This document shows, piece after piece, positions 44,275-52,307 of a stretch of DNA of 64,000 nt (within the stretch, counting starts at the first letter, position 1; each line of letters opens with the position of its first letter). The stretch covers positions 165,631 through 229,630 of the forward strand of contig NZ_FOHQ01000004.1 of assembly GCF_900111645.1 (NCBI RefSeq). The letters are read 5' to 3'. Both the position numbers and the translations under genes were made by a program. This stretch comes from Methanococcoides vulcani (GTDB lineage Archaea; Halobacteriota; Methanosarcinia; Methanosarcinales; Methanosarcinaceae). Under the pieces are notes generated by a model. It saw nothing but the letters and a program-made list of their open reading frames with translations. It was not told where the DNA came from and searched no databases.

Positions 44275-45066
44275 ATGAATCAATTCGCACAAGCAACTGA
44301 AAAAGATATTACGCGTTCGATAGTTGAAGAATTCCTTGGTGACTTCCTGTCCCACATTGAAAGTGATGTTATCATTGTTGGTGGAGGACCAAGTGGTCTT
44401 GTGGCAGCAAGGGACCTTGCATCCAATGGCATAAAGACCGTTGTGCTTGAGAGCAACAATTACTTTGGTGGCGGATTCTGGTTAGGTGGTTATCTGATGA
44501 ATAAGGTTACAGTGAGAGCACCTGCACAGAAGATCTTTGACCAGCTTGGTGTTCCTTATAAGGAAGTCCCGGATATAAAGGAAGGACTCTATGTCGCAGA
44601 TGCACCGTCTGCCTGTTCTAAGTTGATCTCAGCTGCCTGTGATGCAGGTGCTTTCATGCTTAACATGAACAAGTTCGATGATGTGGTTCTCAGGGACGGA
44701 TGTGTTTCCGGTGCTGTTACCAACTGGACACCTGTCTCAGCGTTACCGCGTGCTATTACCTGTGTTGACCCGGTGGCTATCGAGGCTAAATGCCTTATTG
44801 ATGCAACAGGACATGATGCGGTCGTGGCTAACTCCCTGGCGGGCCGTGGTCTGGTAGATCTTAAAGGTTTCTCAGGAATGGATGTTGAGAATTCCGAAGA
44901 TGCTGTGGTCAATAACACTTCCGAGCTGTTCCCTGGTCTTGTGGTTACTGGAATGGCTGCAGCTACATGTTTTGGTCTTTCCAGAATGGGTCCAACCTTT
45001 GGTGGTATGTTGCAGTCCGGTGTAAAAGCTGCAAAGATCGCTGAAGAGATCGTAAGGTCCCAATAA
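44275..45066 (+). CDS. thi4: Thiazole synthase Thi4 family (Cys-type active site)
   Basis: About 264 residues. The FAD/NAD-binding VIIVGGGPSGLVAARDLASNG and the thi4 blocks (GGGFWLGGYLMNKVTVRAPAQKI in parts, GMAAATCFGLSRMGPTFGGML) are clear. Thi4 forms the thiazole of thiamine from NAD and glycine. At the sulfur-donor position the sequence is AITCVDPVAI with Cys163, like the yeast CMDP active-site cysteine, not the histidine of sulfide-dependent archaeal enzymes such as that of M. jannaschii. ATG 44275 follows GGGTGA; earlier ATGs (44263, 44209) lack a site. Confidence 0.85.
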   Translation: MNQFAQATEKDITRSIVEEFLGDFLSHIESDVIIVGGGPSGLVAARDLASNGIKTVVLESNNYFGGGFWLGGYLMNKVTVRAPAQKIFDQLGVPYKEVPDIKEGLYVADAPSACSKLISAACDAGAFMLNMNKFDDVVLRDGCVSGAVTNWTPVSALPRAITCVDPVAIEAKCLIDATGHDAVVANSLAGRGLVDLKGFSGMDVENSEDAVVNNTSELFPGLVVTGMAAATCFGLSRMGPTFGGMLQSGVKAAKIAEEIVRSQ

Positions 45067-45073
45067 TTTTTTT

Positions 45074-45100
45074 GGATGAGCAGTTGATACTGCTTCATCC
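45074..45100 (+). terminator. Terminator of thi4
   Basis: GGATGA-GCAGT with TGAT loop and ACTGC-T-TCATCC form an 11-bp stem with one bulge eight bases past the thi4 stop. T-rich sequence lies on its left side (+ strand 45067-45073) and CTTC after it. Confidence 0.5.
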
Positions 45101-45271
45101 TTCTACCTCTTACTTTTATAGTAAATGGTTAACGCTTTATACAGTTGCCAATATAATCTCTGTATATTCATTGATCTCTGCTAAGGCTGCTTGTTTCGGT
45201 CATCTGTTGTATCTCATGGCAGAGTAAGTTCAACATTAGTATATTTATTTGATCAAAGGAGTGTTTGCCAG

Positions 45272-46441
45272 ATGTTCGACAAAACCGTATATCTTGATAA
45301 TGCTGCCAGTACTCGATTGGATGAGAGGGTACTTGAGGCAATGAATCCGTATTTTTTTGATACTTATGCAGTTGCTACTTCCGAATTCGGTTATTCAATG
45401 GGCATTGATGCTAAGGAAGGGCTTGAAAGGTCCCGGAAGGTAATTGCATCAGCTCTTGGTGCAAATGCCAATGAGGTGGTGTTCACTTCGGGAAGCACTG
45501 AATCGAGCAATATGGCAATAAAGGGAGTCCTTTCTGCATTGAAGGGTAAGAAAGATGATCACATAATCGTATCCCGCATGGAAGACTTTTCCGTACTGAA
45601 TACTGCAAAGATGCTTGAGAAGCAGGGCTACAAGGTCGATTTCATAAGCGTTGACAGTGAAGGGATCGTCGATCTTGAAATGCTTAAGGCTGCTATTACT
45701 CCTCAGACTGCACTGGTCTCTATTCAGCATGCAAATCAGGAGATCGGTACATTACAGGACATTAAGGCCATAGCAGATATCTGTAAAGAAAAGGAGGTCC
45801 TGCTACATACTGATGCAACTCACAGTTTCACAAGGGTCCCTCTTGACGTAGACCAGATCCCTGTTGATCTTGTAACGGTCTCAGCACATACTATTCACGG
45901 TCCTCGTGGAGTTGGAGCCCTGTACATAAGGGAGGGGACTCCTATCAACAAATGGATGGACGGAGGCTTCCAGGAGTTTGACCGGCGTGCGGGTATTGAG
46001 AACATCCCTGGTGCTGTAGGCTTTGCAACGGCGGTTGAACTGGTAACTCCTGAGGAGAACGAACAGCTTAAAGCAATGAGGGATCGCATTATCGAGAGGG
46101 TACAAGCTGAGATCTCCAGCGTTACGCTTAATGGCAGTGCTACAAGCAGACTGCCACAGAATGCTAATCTGACATTTCATTATGTTGAAGGTGAATCTAT
46201 CACATTGCATCTGGATATGATGGGATTTGCTGTGAGCACAGGTTCAGCATGTTTTAGTCGCTCACTTGAGGCAAGCCATGTGATACTTGGTATAGGTGGC
46301 GACCATGAGCGAGCCCACGGGTCATTGCGTTTCAGCTTCGGAAGGTTTAACACCATGGAAGATGCAGATTCTATTATTGATGCGTTGAAGGAAGTTGTTG
46401 TTAATCTAAGGGCTATCAGCCCGCTGTCAGCAGATGAGTAA
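45272..46441 (+). CDS. IscS-like protein lacking the PLP lysine
   Basis: About 389 residues, clearly class V aminotransferase/IscS by fold (VYLDNAASTRLDERVLEAM; HANQEIGTLQDI; GSACFSRSLEASHVILGIG). The PLP-binding lysine of IscS (SGHK, K206) is T207 here (SAHTIHGPRGVGALY); the catalytic His104 is D105 and Gln183 is His, while the mobile-loop cysteine is kept (C327). An IscS without this lysine is known from Archaeoglobus fulgidus, where it is inactive as desulfurase and helps hold a cluster on IscU. Next to iscU, 31 bases away. Start ATG 45272 with GGAGTG. Confidence 0.85.
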   Translation: MFDKTVYLDNAASTRLDERVLEAMNPYFFDTYAVATSEFGYSMGIDAKEGLERSRKVIASALGANANEVVFTSGSTESSNMAIKGVLSALKGKKDDHIIVSRMEDFSVLNTAKMLEKQGYKVDFISVDSEGIVDLEMLKAAITPQTALVSIQHANQEIGTLQDIKAIADICKEKEVLLHTDATHSFTRVPLDVDQIPVDLVTVSAHTIHGPRGVGALYIREGTPINKWMDGGFQEFDRRAGIENIPGAVGFATAVELVTPEENEQLKAMRDRIIERVQAEISSVTLNGSATSRLPQNANLTFHYVEGESITLHLDMMGFAVSTGSACFSRSLEASHVILGIGGDHERAHGSLRFSFGRFNTMEDADSIIDALKEVVVNLRAISPLSADE

Positions 46442-46472
46442 ATCAATATCGAGGAATACAAGAGGTGGTCCT

Positions 46473-47108
46473 ATGAATTTCCCTTATAGTAAAGAGGTAC
46501 TTGAGCATTTCAAAAACCCGCATAACGTGGGTAAGATGGAAGATCCGGATGGGAAGGGTCTCGAAGGCAGTGCAGCATGTGGGGACATGGTTGCTGTTTA
46601 CTTGAAAGTGAATCCGGATTCCCTTGTTATTGAAGATATCTCCTTCGAATCTTACGGTTGTGCATCCAACATTGCTACAGCTTCTATTATTACTGACCTT
46701 GCAAAAGGAAAGACCCTTGATGAAGCCAAGAAGATCACATGGAAGCAAGCTTCCGAAGCACTTGGCGGACTTCCTGCGGTCAAAGCACACTGTTCTGTAC
46801 TGGCAGTAGAAGGTCTTCGCTCCGCTATACGTGACTATGAGGAAAAGCATGGGATGGTCGTGGAGAAAGAGCCAACCGATGAGGAAGTTGTCAGAAGACG
46901 CCTGAAACATGTGATGAACCCTATAAAAGGTCTGGACATCATCAGGACCGAACTTGTGATGAAGATCGTGGTCAATGAAGGCAATATCCGGGTAGTGCTT
47001 GACCTTCCATCCCATCACCAGTTCGCAGCCGCAATAAAAGAGGACATCATTGAGAAGCTGGAAGCTCTCTGGGATGTTGAAAGCGTCACGGTAGATTTCA
47101 TCTCCTGA
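46473..47108 (+). CDS. iscU: IscU scaffold protein fused to a DUF59-like domain
   Basis: 211 residues. The N-terminal IscU domain (~1-125) has the three cluster cysteines C36 (AACGDM), C63 (YGCASN) and C107 (AHCSVL) with the assisting Asp in CGD. After a linker (EKEPTDEEVVRRRLKHV) the C-terminal ~65 residues (NPIKGLDIIRTELVMKIVV, LEALWDVESVTVDFIS) look like a DUF59/MIP18 domain, without its usual Cys. DUF59 proteins (SufT, MIP18) help Fe-S delivery. Start ATG 46473 after GAGGTGG. The IscS-like gene just upstream is its likely partner. Confidence 0.83.
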   Translation: MNFPYSKEVLEHFKNPHNVGKMEDPDGKGLEGSAACGDMVAVYLKVNPDSLVIEDISFESYGCASNIATASIITDLAKGKTLDEAKKITWKQASEALGGLPAVKAHCSVLAVEGLRSAIRDYEEKHGMVVEKEPTDEEVVRRRLKHVMNPIKGLDIIRTELVMKIVVNEGNIRVVLDLPSHHQFAAAIKEDIIEKLEALWDVESVTVDFIS

Positions 47109-47155
47109 TGCTTTTCTTTTGATCTTTTTATTTTTAAAACGGGTTTTTGGTAAAT

Positions 47156-47443
47156 ATGGAAATAAGGTCTATTACTCCCTGTAAGAGCGGTCCGGATATT
47201 CAGCATGTCATCGCGCAACTTGACAATGAGATCGATATAGCAAAGGCATGTGAATCTCTAAAAACAGAAGATGGAAAATCGATCAAATTCTTAAGATGCT
47301 CAGAGGAGCTTGGAGCCATCCGTTTCACTTCCGGTGCTATGATGGTCCTTGTTTATAAAAGTGGCAAGATCACTATAAGGCATGCTGCGAGTGAGGAAGT
47401 TGCAAAGGGGCTACTGGACAGGATCGCTGAGCTTGTGGAATAA
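47156..47443 (+). CDS. Hypothetical protein linked to iscU
   Basis: 95 residues (MEIRSITPCKSGPDIQHV). An N-terminal Cys-containing part (TPCKSG, FLRCSEELG) leads to GAMMVLVYKSGKITIRHAAS and a helical end. Resembles small proteins found behind iscU in related methanogens; the role is unknown. It lies 47 bases behind iscU. Confidence 0.6.
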   Translation: MEIRSITPCKSGPDIQHVIAQLDNEIDIAKACESLKTEDGKSIKFLRCSEELGAIRFTSGAMMVLVYKSGKITIRHAASEEVAKGLLDRIAELVE

Positions 47444-47589
47444 GTTATTGTTGGAAGAACGGTACTAAATGTTCTTTTAAAAATAGTCTTTTCTTTATTT
47501 CCTTACTTTTTCAGATATATCTATATAAGTCATTTATTGCTGCATGTCTGATCATTTATCAGTCCCTGCCACGTTTTTACCGGCAATGA

Positions 47590-47706
47590 TAAACTATATA
47601 TATTTTTCACCGTTATGTTCCTTAGCATTACAGGCGGTTGTATTGAACACCGCTTTAAGGATCCGGCCGATCCGATGCAGTACTTTCACATTCAAGAGGT
47701 CTTCAT
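47590..47706 (+). promoter_or_regulatory. fmd operon promoter and structured leader
   Basis: A TATA box (aactatatatatt) at ~47590-47602 implies a start near 47620. The leader of ~85 bases has two hairpins: GCGGT-N10-ACCGC (47634-47653) and GGATC-CGGCC-GATCC (47659-47673), ending with AAGAGGT before fmdE. They could be regulatory (molybdenum or growth dependent) or simply structural. Confidence 0.45.
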
Positions 47707-48300
47707 ATGGATGACGAAATGGATAGTATTCTAAAACAGATAAAAGAACAAGATCCAGAGCTATTTTTACAGGTGGAGAAGATCATACCTTTCCACGGCT
47801 ATTTGAGCACAGGGGCACTTATGGGTCTGCAGATGCTCAATATGGCAAAGAGACTCCTTGATGTTAAGGAAGGTGAGCGCATCTACGCTATAGCAGAGAC
47901 ATATAACTGTGTTCCTGACCCGTTCCAGATAATCGAGGGTGCTACCATCGGAAATAAGGGGCTCAGGGTAAAGGATTACGGGAAGATGGCCGTTACGGTC
48001 AACAAGCGTGGTGCACCGGGTGATACAAAACTGCCTGCTGTAAGGATATACCTTGATCCTGAAAAGACAAAGGCATACCCGAAGCTTCATGCATGGTACA
48101 TGAACACTGAGAAAGTGCCTCATGAGGTTGTTGTCCCGATAGCTCTTGAAGCCGGAGAGAACATTTATTCTTATACTTTTACAGAGATCGAAGTACCGAT
48201 CAAAAAAAGCAAGCAAGTAAAGCTTTGTGACAAATGTGGAGAGAGCTTTGTCTGGTACGAAGGGGAAGCACTTTGTGAAGCATGCAGACATGAGCATTAA
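47707..48300 (+). CDS. fmdE: Formylmethanofuran dehydrogenase subunit E (FmdE)
   Basis: 197 residues. The N-terminal FmdE domain has FHGYLSTGALMGLQML and AETYNCVPDPFQIIEG, and the C-terminal zinc ribbon CDKCGESFVWYEGEALCEAC is intact. FmdE accompanies the molybdenum formylmethanofuran dehydrogenase of Methanosarcina; its role is not settled. AAGAGGT lies five bases before the start. First gene of the operon. Confidence 0.92.
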   Translation: MDDEMDSILKQIKEQDPELFLQVEKIIPFHGYLSTGALMGLQMLNMAKRLLDVKEGERIYAIAETYNCVPDPFQIIEGATIGNKGLRVKDYGKMAVTVNKRGAPGDTKLPAVRIYLDPEKTKAYPKLHAWYMNTEKVPHEVVVPIALEAGENIYSYTFTEIEVPIKKSKQVKLCDKCGESFVWYEGEALCEACRHEH

Positions 48301-48316
48301 TTACGGAGTAGATTAG

Positions 48317-49339
48317 ATGAACGAAATAGTGGTTTCGACAAAAGATAACAAGCAAGTGGTATATCTGCCACACAAGTGCATTGGTTGTGGAACCTGTACA
48401 ATGGTATGTCCTAAGGACACCCTGATCATAGGTTCCGTGGGACCTGTTGCCAGGGGACTTATCAACAAGGACTTCCTGGACATTACAGACACCTGCATTA
48501 CATGTGGAATGTGTACCAAGATATGCCCAACAGGCGCTCTTGAGATGAGAGAAGATGGAAAGCCTGTGTGTGGCGATAACTTCCTGTGCAGCACTATCGC
48601 ACCAACAACTGTGAACGACGACTGTGTACACTGTGGTCTTTGTGAACAGATCTGTCCACAGGGTGCTATAGAGGTCCAGCAGTGGCTCGCAAACGATGGC
48701 AGCGCACGTGTAGATGGTAAGACTATCATCGACAACGACACCTGTGTACACTGTGGATGGTGTGCTGAAGTATGTCCAAAAGATGCTATCGCTGTCCAGA
48801 AGCCTTTTGCAGGTACCTGGGTACGCGACGAGGATGTCTGTCAGGCATGCCGCACATGTGTGGATGTATGTCCATGCAATGCACTGTTCAACCCTGAATG
48901 GGATGTTGGTGAGAGGGTCGACAAGGTCGCACAGCGTCCGGATGCATGTCTGTATTGCGGTGCCTGTGCAGTCGCATGTCCTGTAGATGCTATCGATGTG
49001 CAGAAGACCGCGATTCTTACAGCTATGGAGAAGAAGACCGTCTTCGAGAAGAAGCTTCTCAACAAGCCATCAGCAACACCTGTTCTGACATCTGTACTTA
49101 AGACCGATGAAGATGCCTGCCTTGGCTGTGGTAACTGTGTCATCGTGTGCCCTGTCAATGCAAACTCCTCAAAGTTCATTGCAGCTGGTGCACTCAACGA
49201 TGTTGACGAGAAACCTTTGCTTGAGGTAAGGAATGGTACTGTCAAGGTCATCGACCAGGAAGCATGTGGCTCATGTGGTGCCTGTGCAATGATCTGCCCG
49301 ACATCCGCAATATGGCTTGAGAAGAATGAGGTGGAATAA
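48317..49339 (+). CDS. fmdF: Formylmethanofuran dehydrogenase polyferredoxin (FmdF)
   Basis: 340 residues with eight CxxCxxCxxxCP motifs (for example CIGCGTCTMVCP, CITCGMCTKICP, CVHCGLCEQICP, CLYCGACAVACP, CGSCGACAMICP) that hold eight [4Fe-4S] clusters. It carries electrons between the FmdB active site and ferredoxin. Overlaps fmdA by one base. Confidence 0.95.
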   Translation: MNEIVVSTKDNKQVVYLPHKCIGCGTCTMVCPKDTLIIGSVGPVARGLINKDFLDITDTCITCGMCTKICPTGALEMREDGKPVCGDNFLCSTIAPTTVNDDCVHCGLCEQICPQGAIEVQQWLANDGSARVDGKTIIDNDTCVHCGWCAEVCPKDAIAVQKPFAGTWVRDEDVCQACRTCVDVCPCNALFNPEWDVGERVDKVAQRPDACLYCGACAVACPVDAIDVQKTAILTAMEKKTVFEKKLLNKPSATPVLTSVLKTDEDACLGCGNCVIVCPVNANSSKFIAAGALNDVDEKPLLEVRNGTVKVIDQEACGSCGACAMICPTSAIWLEKNEVE

Positions 49340-51093
49340 TGACTGGAACTATTGTAATTAAAAATGGATCTGTTTATGACCCGCTCAACGAAGTGAACGG
49401 TGAAAAGCAGGACATTTTCATTAAAGACGGTAAGGTCGTATCTGAACTTTCAGATGCTGATATGAAAGATGCTAAGGTCATTGACGCAACAGGCAAGACC
49501 GTAATGCCTGGTGGTGTTGACTCTCACTCACACATTGCCGGTGCAAAGGTCAATGTCGGTAGGATGATGCGTCCAGAGGATGGTTACAAGGCAACCATGG
49601 GCAAGACCGCAATCACCCACTCCGGTTCAGGTGAGACCGTACCATCTGTCTACATGGAAGGATATGAATACTCACAGATGGGATACACAACCGTCTTCGA
49701 GGCAGCTGTTCCTCCTATGGAAGCACGCCACACACACGAAGAGATGCGCTCTATCCCAATGCTTGACATGGGTGGATATCTTGTTCTTGGTAACAACTGG
49801 TTCATGATGCGCTACCTGAAGGAAGGCGACATCGACAGGGCAGCAGCATACGTTTCCTGGATGATGAAGACCCACAAGACATACGGTATCAAATGTGTCA
49901 ACCCGGCCGGTGTGGAGAACTGGGGATGGGGTAAGAACGTTTCTTCCCTTGACGAGGCAAACATCCACTTCGAGGTTACTCCAAGGGAGATGATCGACGG
50001 ACTGACCGAGGTAAATGAGATGCTCGGTATGCCAATGTCAATGCACCTTCACGCAAACAACCTTGGTCATCCAGGATGTTATGAGACCACAAAGGAATCT
50101 CTGAAATTGTCCAGCAGTGTGAAAGCAAACCAGGACATGGACATCGAGTGGGCTGAGACAAAGATCGACCCAAGCAGGGACCAGTCCGTGTACCTTACTC
50201 ACATGCAGTTCAATGCATTTGCCGGTACATCCTGGCGTGACTTCGAGTCCGGTGTCAAACCTCTTGCAGATTACGTTAACAACGCCGACCACGTTGTAAT
50301 TGACAGTGGTTGTGTACCATTTGGTGAAGCAACATGTATGACCGGTGATGGTCCAGCCATACACGACGTCGCAGTACTCACTGGTGGCAAATGGTCAAAC
50401 ACTGATGTTGAACTCGAATGTGGTGCCGGTGTCTGTCCGTTCACATACCTGAAGAGCAATCCTGTTCACAGTACCCAGTGGGCAATGGGTCTTGAATGTC
50501 TTCTCCTGATCGATGATCCATGGAAGACTATCATGACAACCGACAGTCCAAACGGTGGTCCATTCACCAAATATCCACTCGTTATGACATGGTTGATGTC
50601 CGAGAAGTTCAGGGATCAGACCTTCAGTGAGTGCCACAAGTGGGCGAACGACAGAAGCACACTCGGTGGAGTCGACAGGGAAATGTCCCTTTACGATATT
50701 GCTATCCTGACCCGTGCCAACACAGCAAAGACGATCGGTATGGCACACAGAAAGGGTAGCTTCGGTGTCGGTGCAGATGGTGATGTTACTATCTACGACA
50801 TTGACCCAAGCAAGATCGACACAAGGGAATACTCCGATCTGATCAACAAGTTCAGCACCGCTGAATACACCATCAAGGACGGACAGGTCGTCTGCCACAA
50901 CGGTGAGATCACAATGATCCCTGAAAGGAGAACCTACTACACCGATGTGAGTGTTCCGGACGCAAACGAGAAGGAAATGCTCAAGGATGTGCAGGAATGG
51001 TTCAGGTATTATTCACACGGTTTCAACCACTATCCAACACCTGAGAAGTACCTCGTGAACCCAACAGCGATCAAGGTAAACACGGAGCAGTGA
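49339..51093 (+). CDS. fmdA: Formylmethanofuran dehydrogenase subunit A (FmdA)
   Basis: 584 residues of the amidohydrolase superfamily. The binuclear metal site starts with DSHSHIAGAKVNVGR (HxH), and the family motif CVNPAGVENWGWGKN and the metal-binding HLHANNLGHPGCYE follow. It condenses formate made by FmdB with methanofuran to formylmethanofuran. Central in the fmd operon. Confidence 0.95.
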   Translation: MTGTIVIKNGSVYDPLNEVNGEKQDIFIKDGKVVSELSDADMKDAKVIDATGKTVMPGGVDSHSHIAGAKVNVGRMMRPEDGYKATMGKTAITHSGSGETVPSVYMEGYEYSQMGYTTVFEAAVPPMEARHTHEEMRSIPMLDMGGYLVLGNNWFMMRYLKEGDIDRAAAYVSWMMKTHKTYGIKCVNPAGVENWGWGKNVSSLDEANIHFEVTPREMIDGLTEVNEMLGMPMSMHLHANNLGHPGCYETTKESLKLSSSVKANQDMDIEWAETKIDPSRDQSVYLTHMQFNAFAGTSWRDFESGVKPLADYVNNADHVVIDSGCVPFGEATCMTGDGPAIHDVAVLTGGKWSNTDVELECGAGVCPFTYLKSNPVHSTQWAMGLECLLLIDDPWKTIMTTDSPNGGPFTKYPLVMTWLMSEKFRDQTFSECHKWANDRSTLGGVDREMSLYDIAILTRANTAKTIGMAHRKGSFGVGADGDVTIYDIDPSKIDTREYSDLINKFSTAEYTIKDGQVVCHNGEITMIPERRTYYTDVSVPDANEKEMLKDVQEWFRYYSHGFNHYPTPEKYLVNPTAIKVNTEQ

Positions 51094-51097
51094 TATC

Positions 51098-51907
51098 ATG
51101 GCAGAAGTTATTCTTACAGTAAATACTGAGATCGGTATCAAAGTAGAGGCAGATGTTATCACTACTGATACATTCGCCGGTAAAAACAAAAGTGAGATCG
51201 AGTCACTGCTGGTATGGCAGGGACCAAAGCAGTTCCCACTCTCTTCCTTCTTTGATGTAGAGGGTGATGCAGGAAGTTCCGCAGAGGACACTTCCATTGT
51301 CGTCAAAGGTGACACTTCCAGAGTGAAGCGCATCGGTGAAAAGATGACAGCAGGCAAGATCACCGTTGAGGGATCTGTAAGCATGCACGTAGGTTCCCAG
51401 ATGGAAGGTGGCGAACTTCTTGTCAAAGGTGACGCTGACTCATGGGCAGGAATGGAGATGAAGGGCGGACTCCTCCACATCGAAGGTAATGTTAAAGACC
51501 ACGTAGGTTGCGCATACCGTGGAAAGTGGGTAGGAATGTCCGGTGGACGCATCGTCGTCGATGGCAATGCGAACAACAACCTTGGTGGCGGTATCAGCGG
51601 CGGAGAGATCGTCGTTGGTGGAAATGTCGGTCACTACTGTGGTATTCGCCAGAACGGCGGTCTGATCGCTGTAAAAGGAAATGCGATCCGCGCAGTTGCT
51701 GCTGAGATGACAGCCGGTACAATGGTTGTTAACGGAACCATCGAAAGGTTCTCACCCGGATTCGAATATATGACAAACGAAAGCGACCTTAAGTTCGATG
51801 ATATAGAATGCCCTGGTAACTTCAAGAAGTTCCTCGGTGACAATGCTATCACAAAGAGGCCAAAAGGCACACTCTATGTCAATCAGGCAGCAAACATGGA
51901 TCTGTGA
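51098..51907 (+). CDS. fmdC: Formylmethanofuran dehydrogenase subunit C (FmdC)
   Basis: 269 residues, a right-handed beta-helix like the C-terminus of glutamate synthase. The repeated glycine motif GxxGxxxGG is visible in GGRIVVDGNANNNLGGGISGGEIVVGGN (quoted in part) and neighbours. A structural subunit. Four bases behind fmdA and about nine bases ahead of fmdD. Confidence 0.93.
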   Translation: MAEVILTVNTEIGIKVEADVITTDTFAGKNKSEIESLLVWQGPKQFPLSSFFDVEGDAGSSAEDTSIVVKGDTSRVKRIGEKMTAGKITVEGSVSMHVGSQMEGGELLVKGDADSWAGMEMKGGLLHIEGNVKDHVGCAYRGKWVGMSGGRIVVDGNANNNLGGGISGGEIVVGGNVGHYCGIRQNGGLIAVKGNAIRAVAAEMTAGTMVVNGTIERFSPGFEYMTNESDLKFDDIECPGNFKKFLGDNAITKRPKGTLYVNQAANMDL

Positions 51908-51916
51908 GGTGTGATG

Positions 51917-52306
51917 ATGAAAGTATTACTTAACACAGGAAGTACCATTGACGAGGGCAGGCTTGCAAAAGGCGGTGACAAATATACAGAGGATTACAGA
52001 CAGGAATGTGCTGTATGCTGGATCTCACCTTGTGATTTTGCATCCCTTGGAAGCCCGGAAAAAGTAAAAGTAACAAGTAAGGACGAAAAACATTCCATCA
52101 TAGTTTTCACAAAGTGCACAGATGCTGTTATGGATGGAAATGTATTCATGCCAAGGGCGATCTGGTCCAACGTGGTCATTGATCCTGACACATTCTCAAC
52201 AGGTTCCCCTCTCTACAAGGGTAACCCTGTAACTGTCGAGGCAGGAGAGGGCGAGGTGCTAAGCGCAGAGGATGTTGTCCTTAAACTGTACATGGGAGGT
52301 AATTGA
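51917..52306 (+). CDS. fmdD: Formylmethanofuran dehydrogenase subunit D (FmdD)
   Basis: About 129 residues with the molybdopterin dinucleotide-binding (MopB_C) fold: ECAVCWISPCDFASLG near residue 30 and VFMPRAIWSNVV. In the complex it caps the pterin cofactor bound by FmdB. I chose ATG 51917, six bases after GAGGT; GTG 51911 and ATG 51914 are in frame. Confidence 0.9.
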   Translation: MKVLLNTGSTIDEGRLAKGGDKYTEDYRQECAVCWISPCDFASLGSPEKVKVTSKDEKHSIIVFTKCTDAVMDGNVFMPRAIWSNVVIDPDTFSTGSPLYKGNPVTVEAGEGEVLSAEDVVLKLYMGGN

Positions 52307-52307
52307 T

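Noticed and set aside
47767..48751. Long minus-strand frames opposite fmdE and fmdF
   Set aside because: They mirror the codon pattern of the real genes and have no start sites or motifs.
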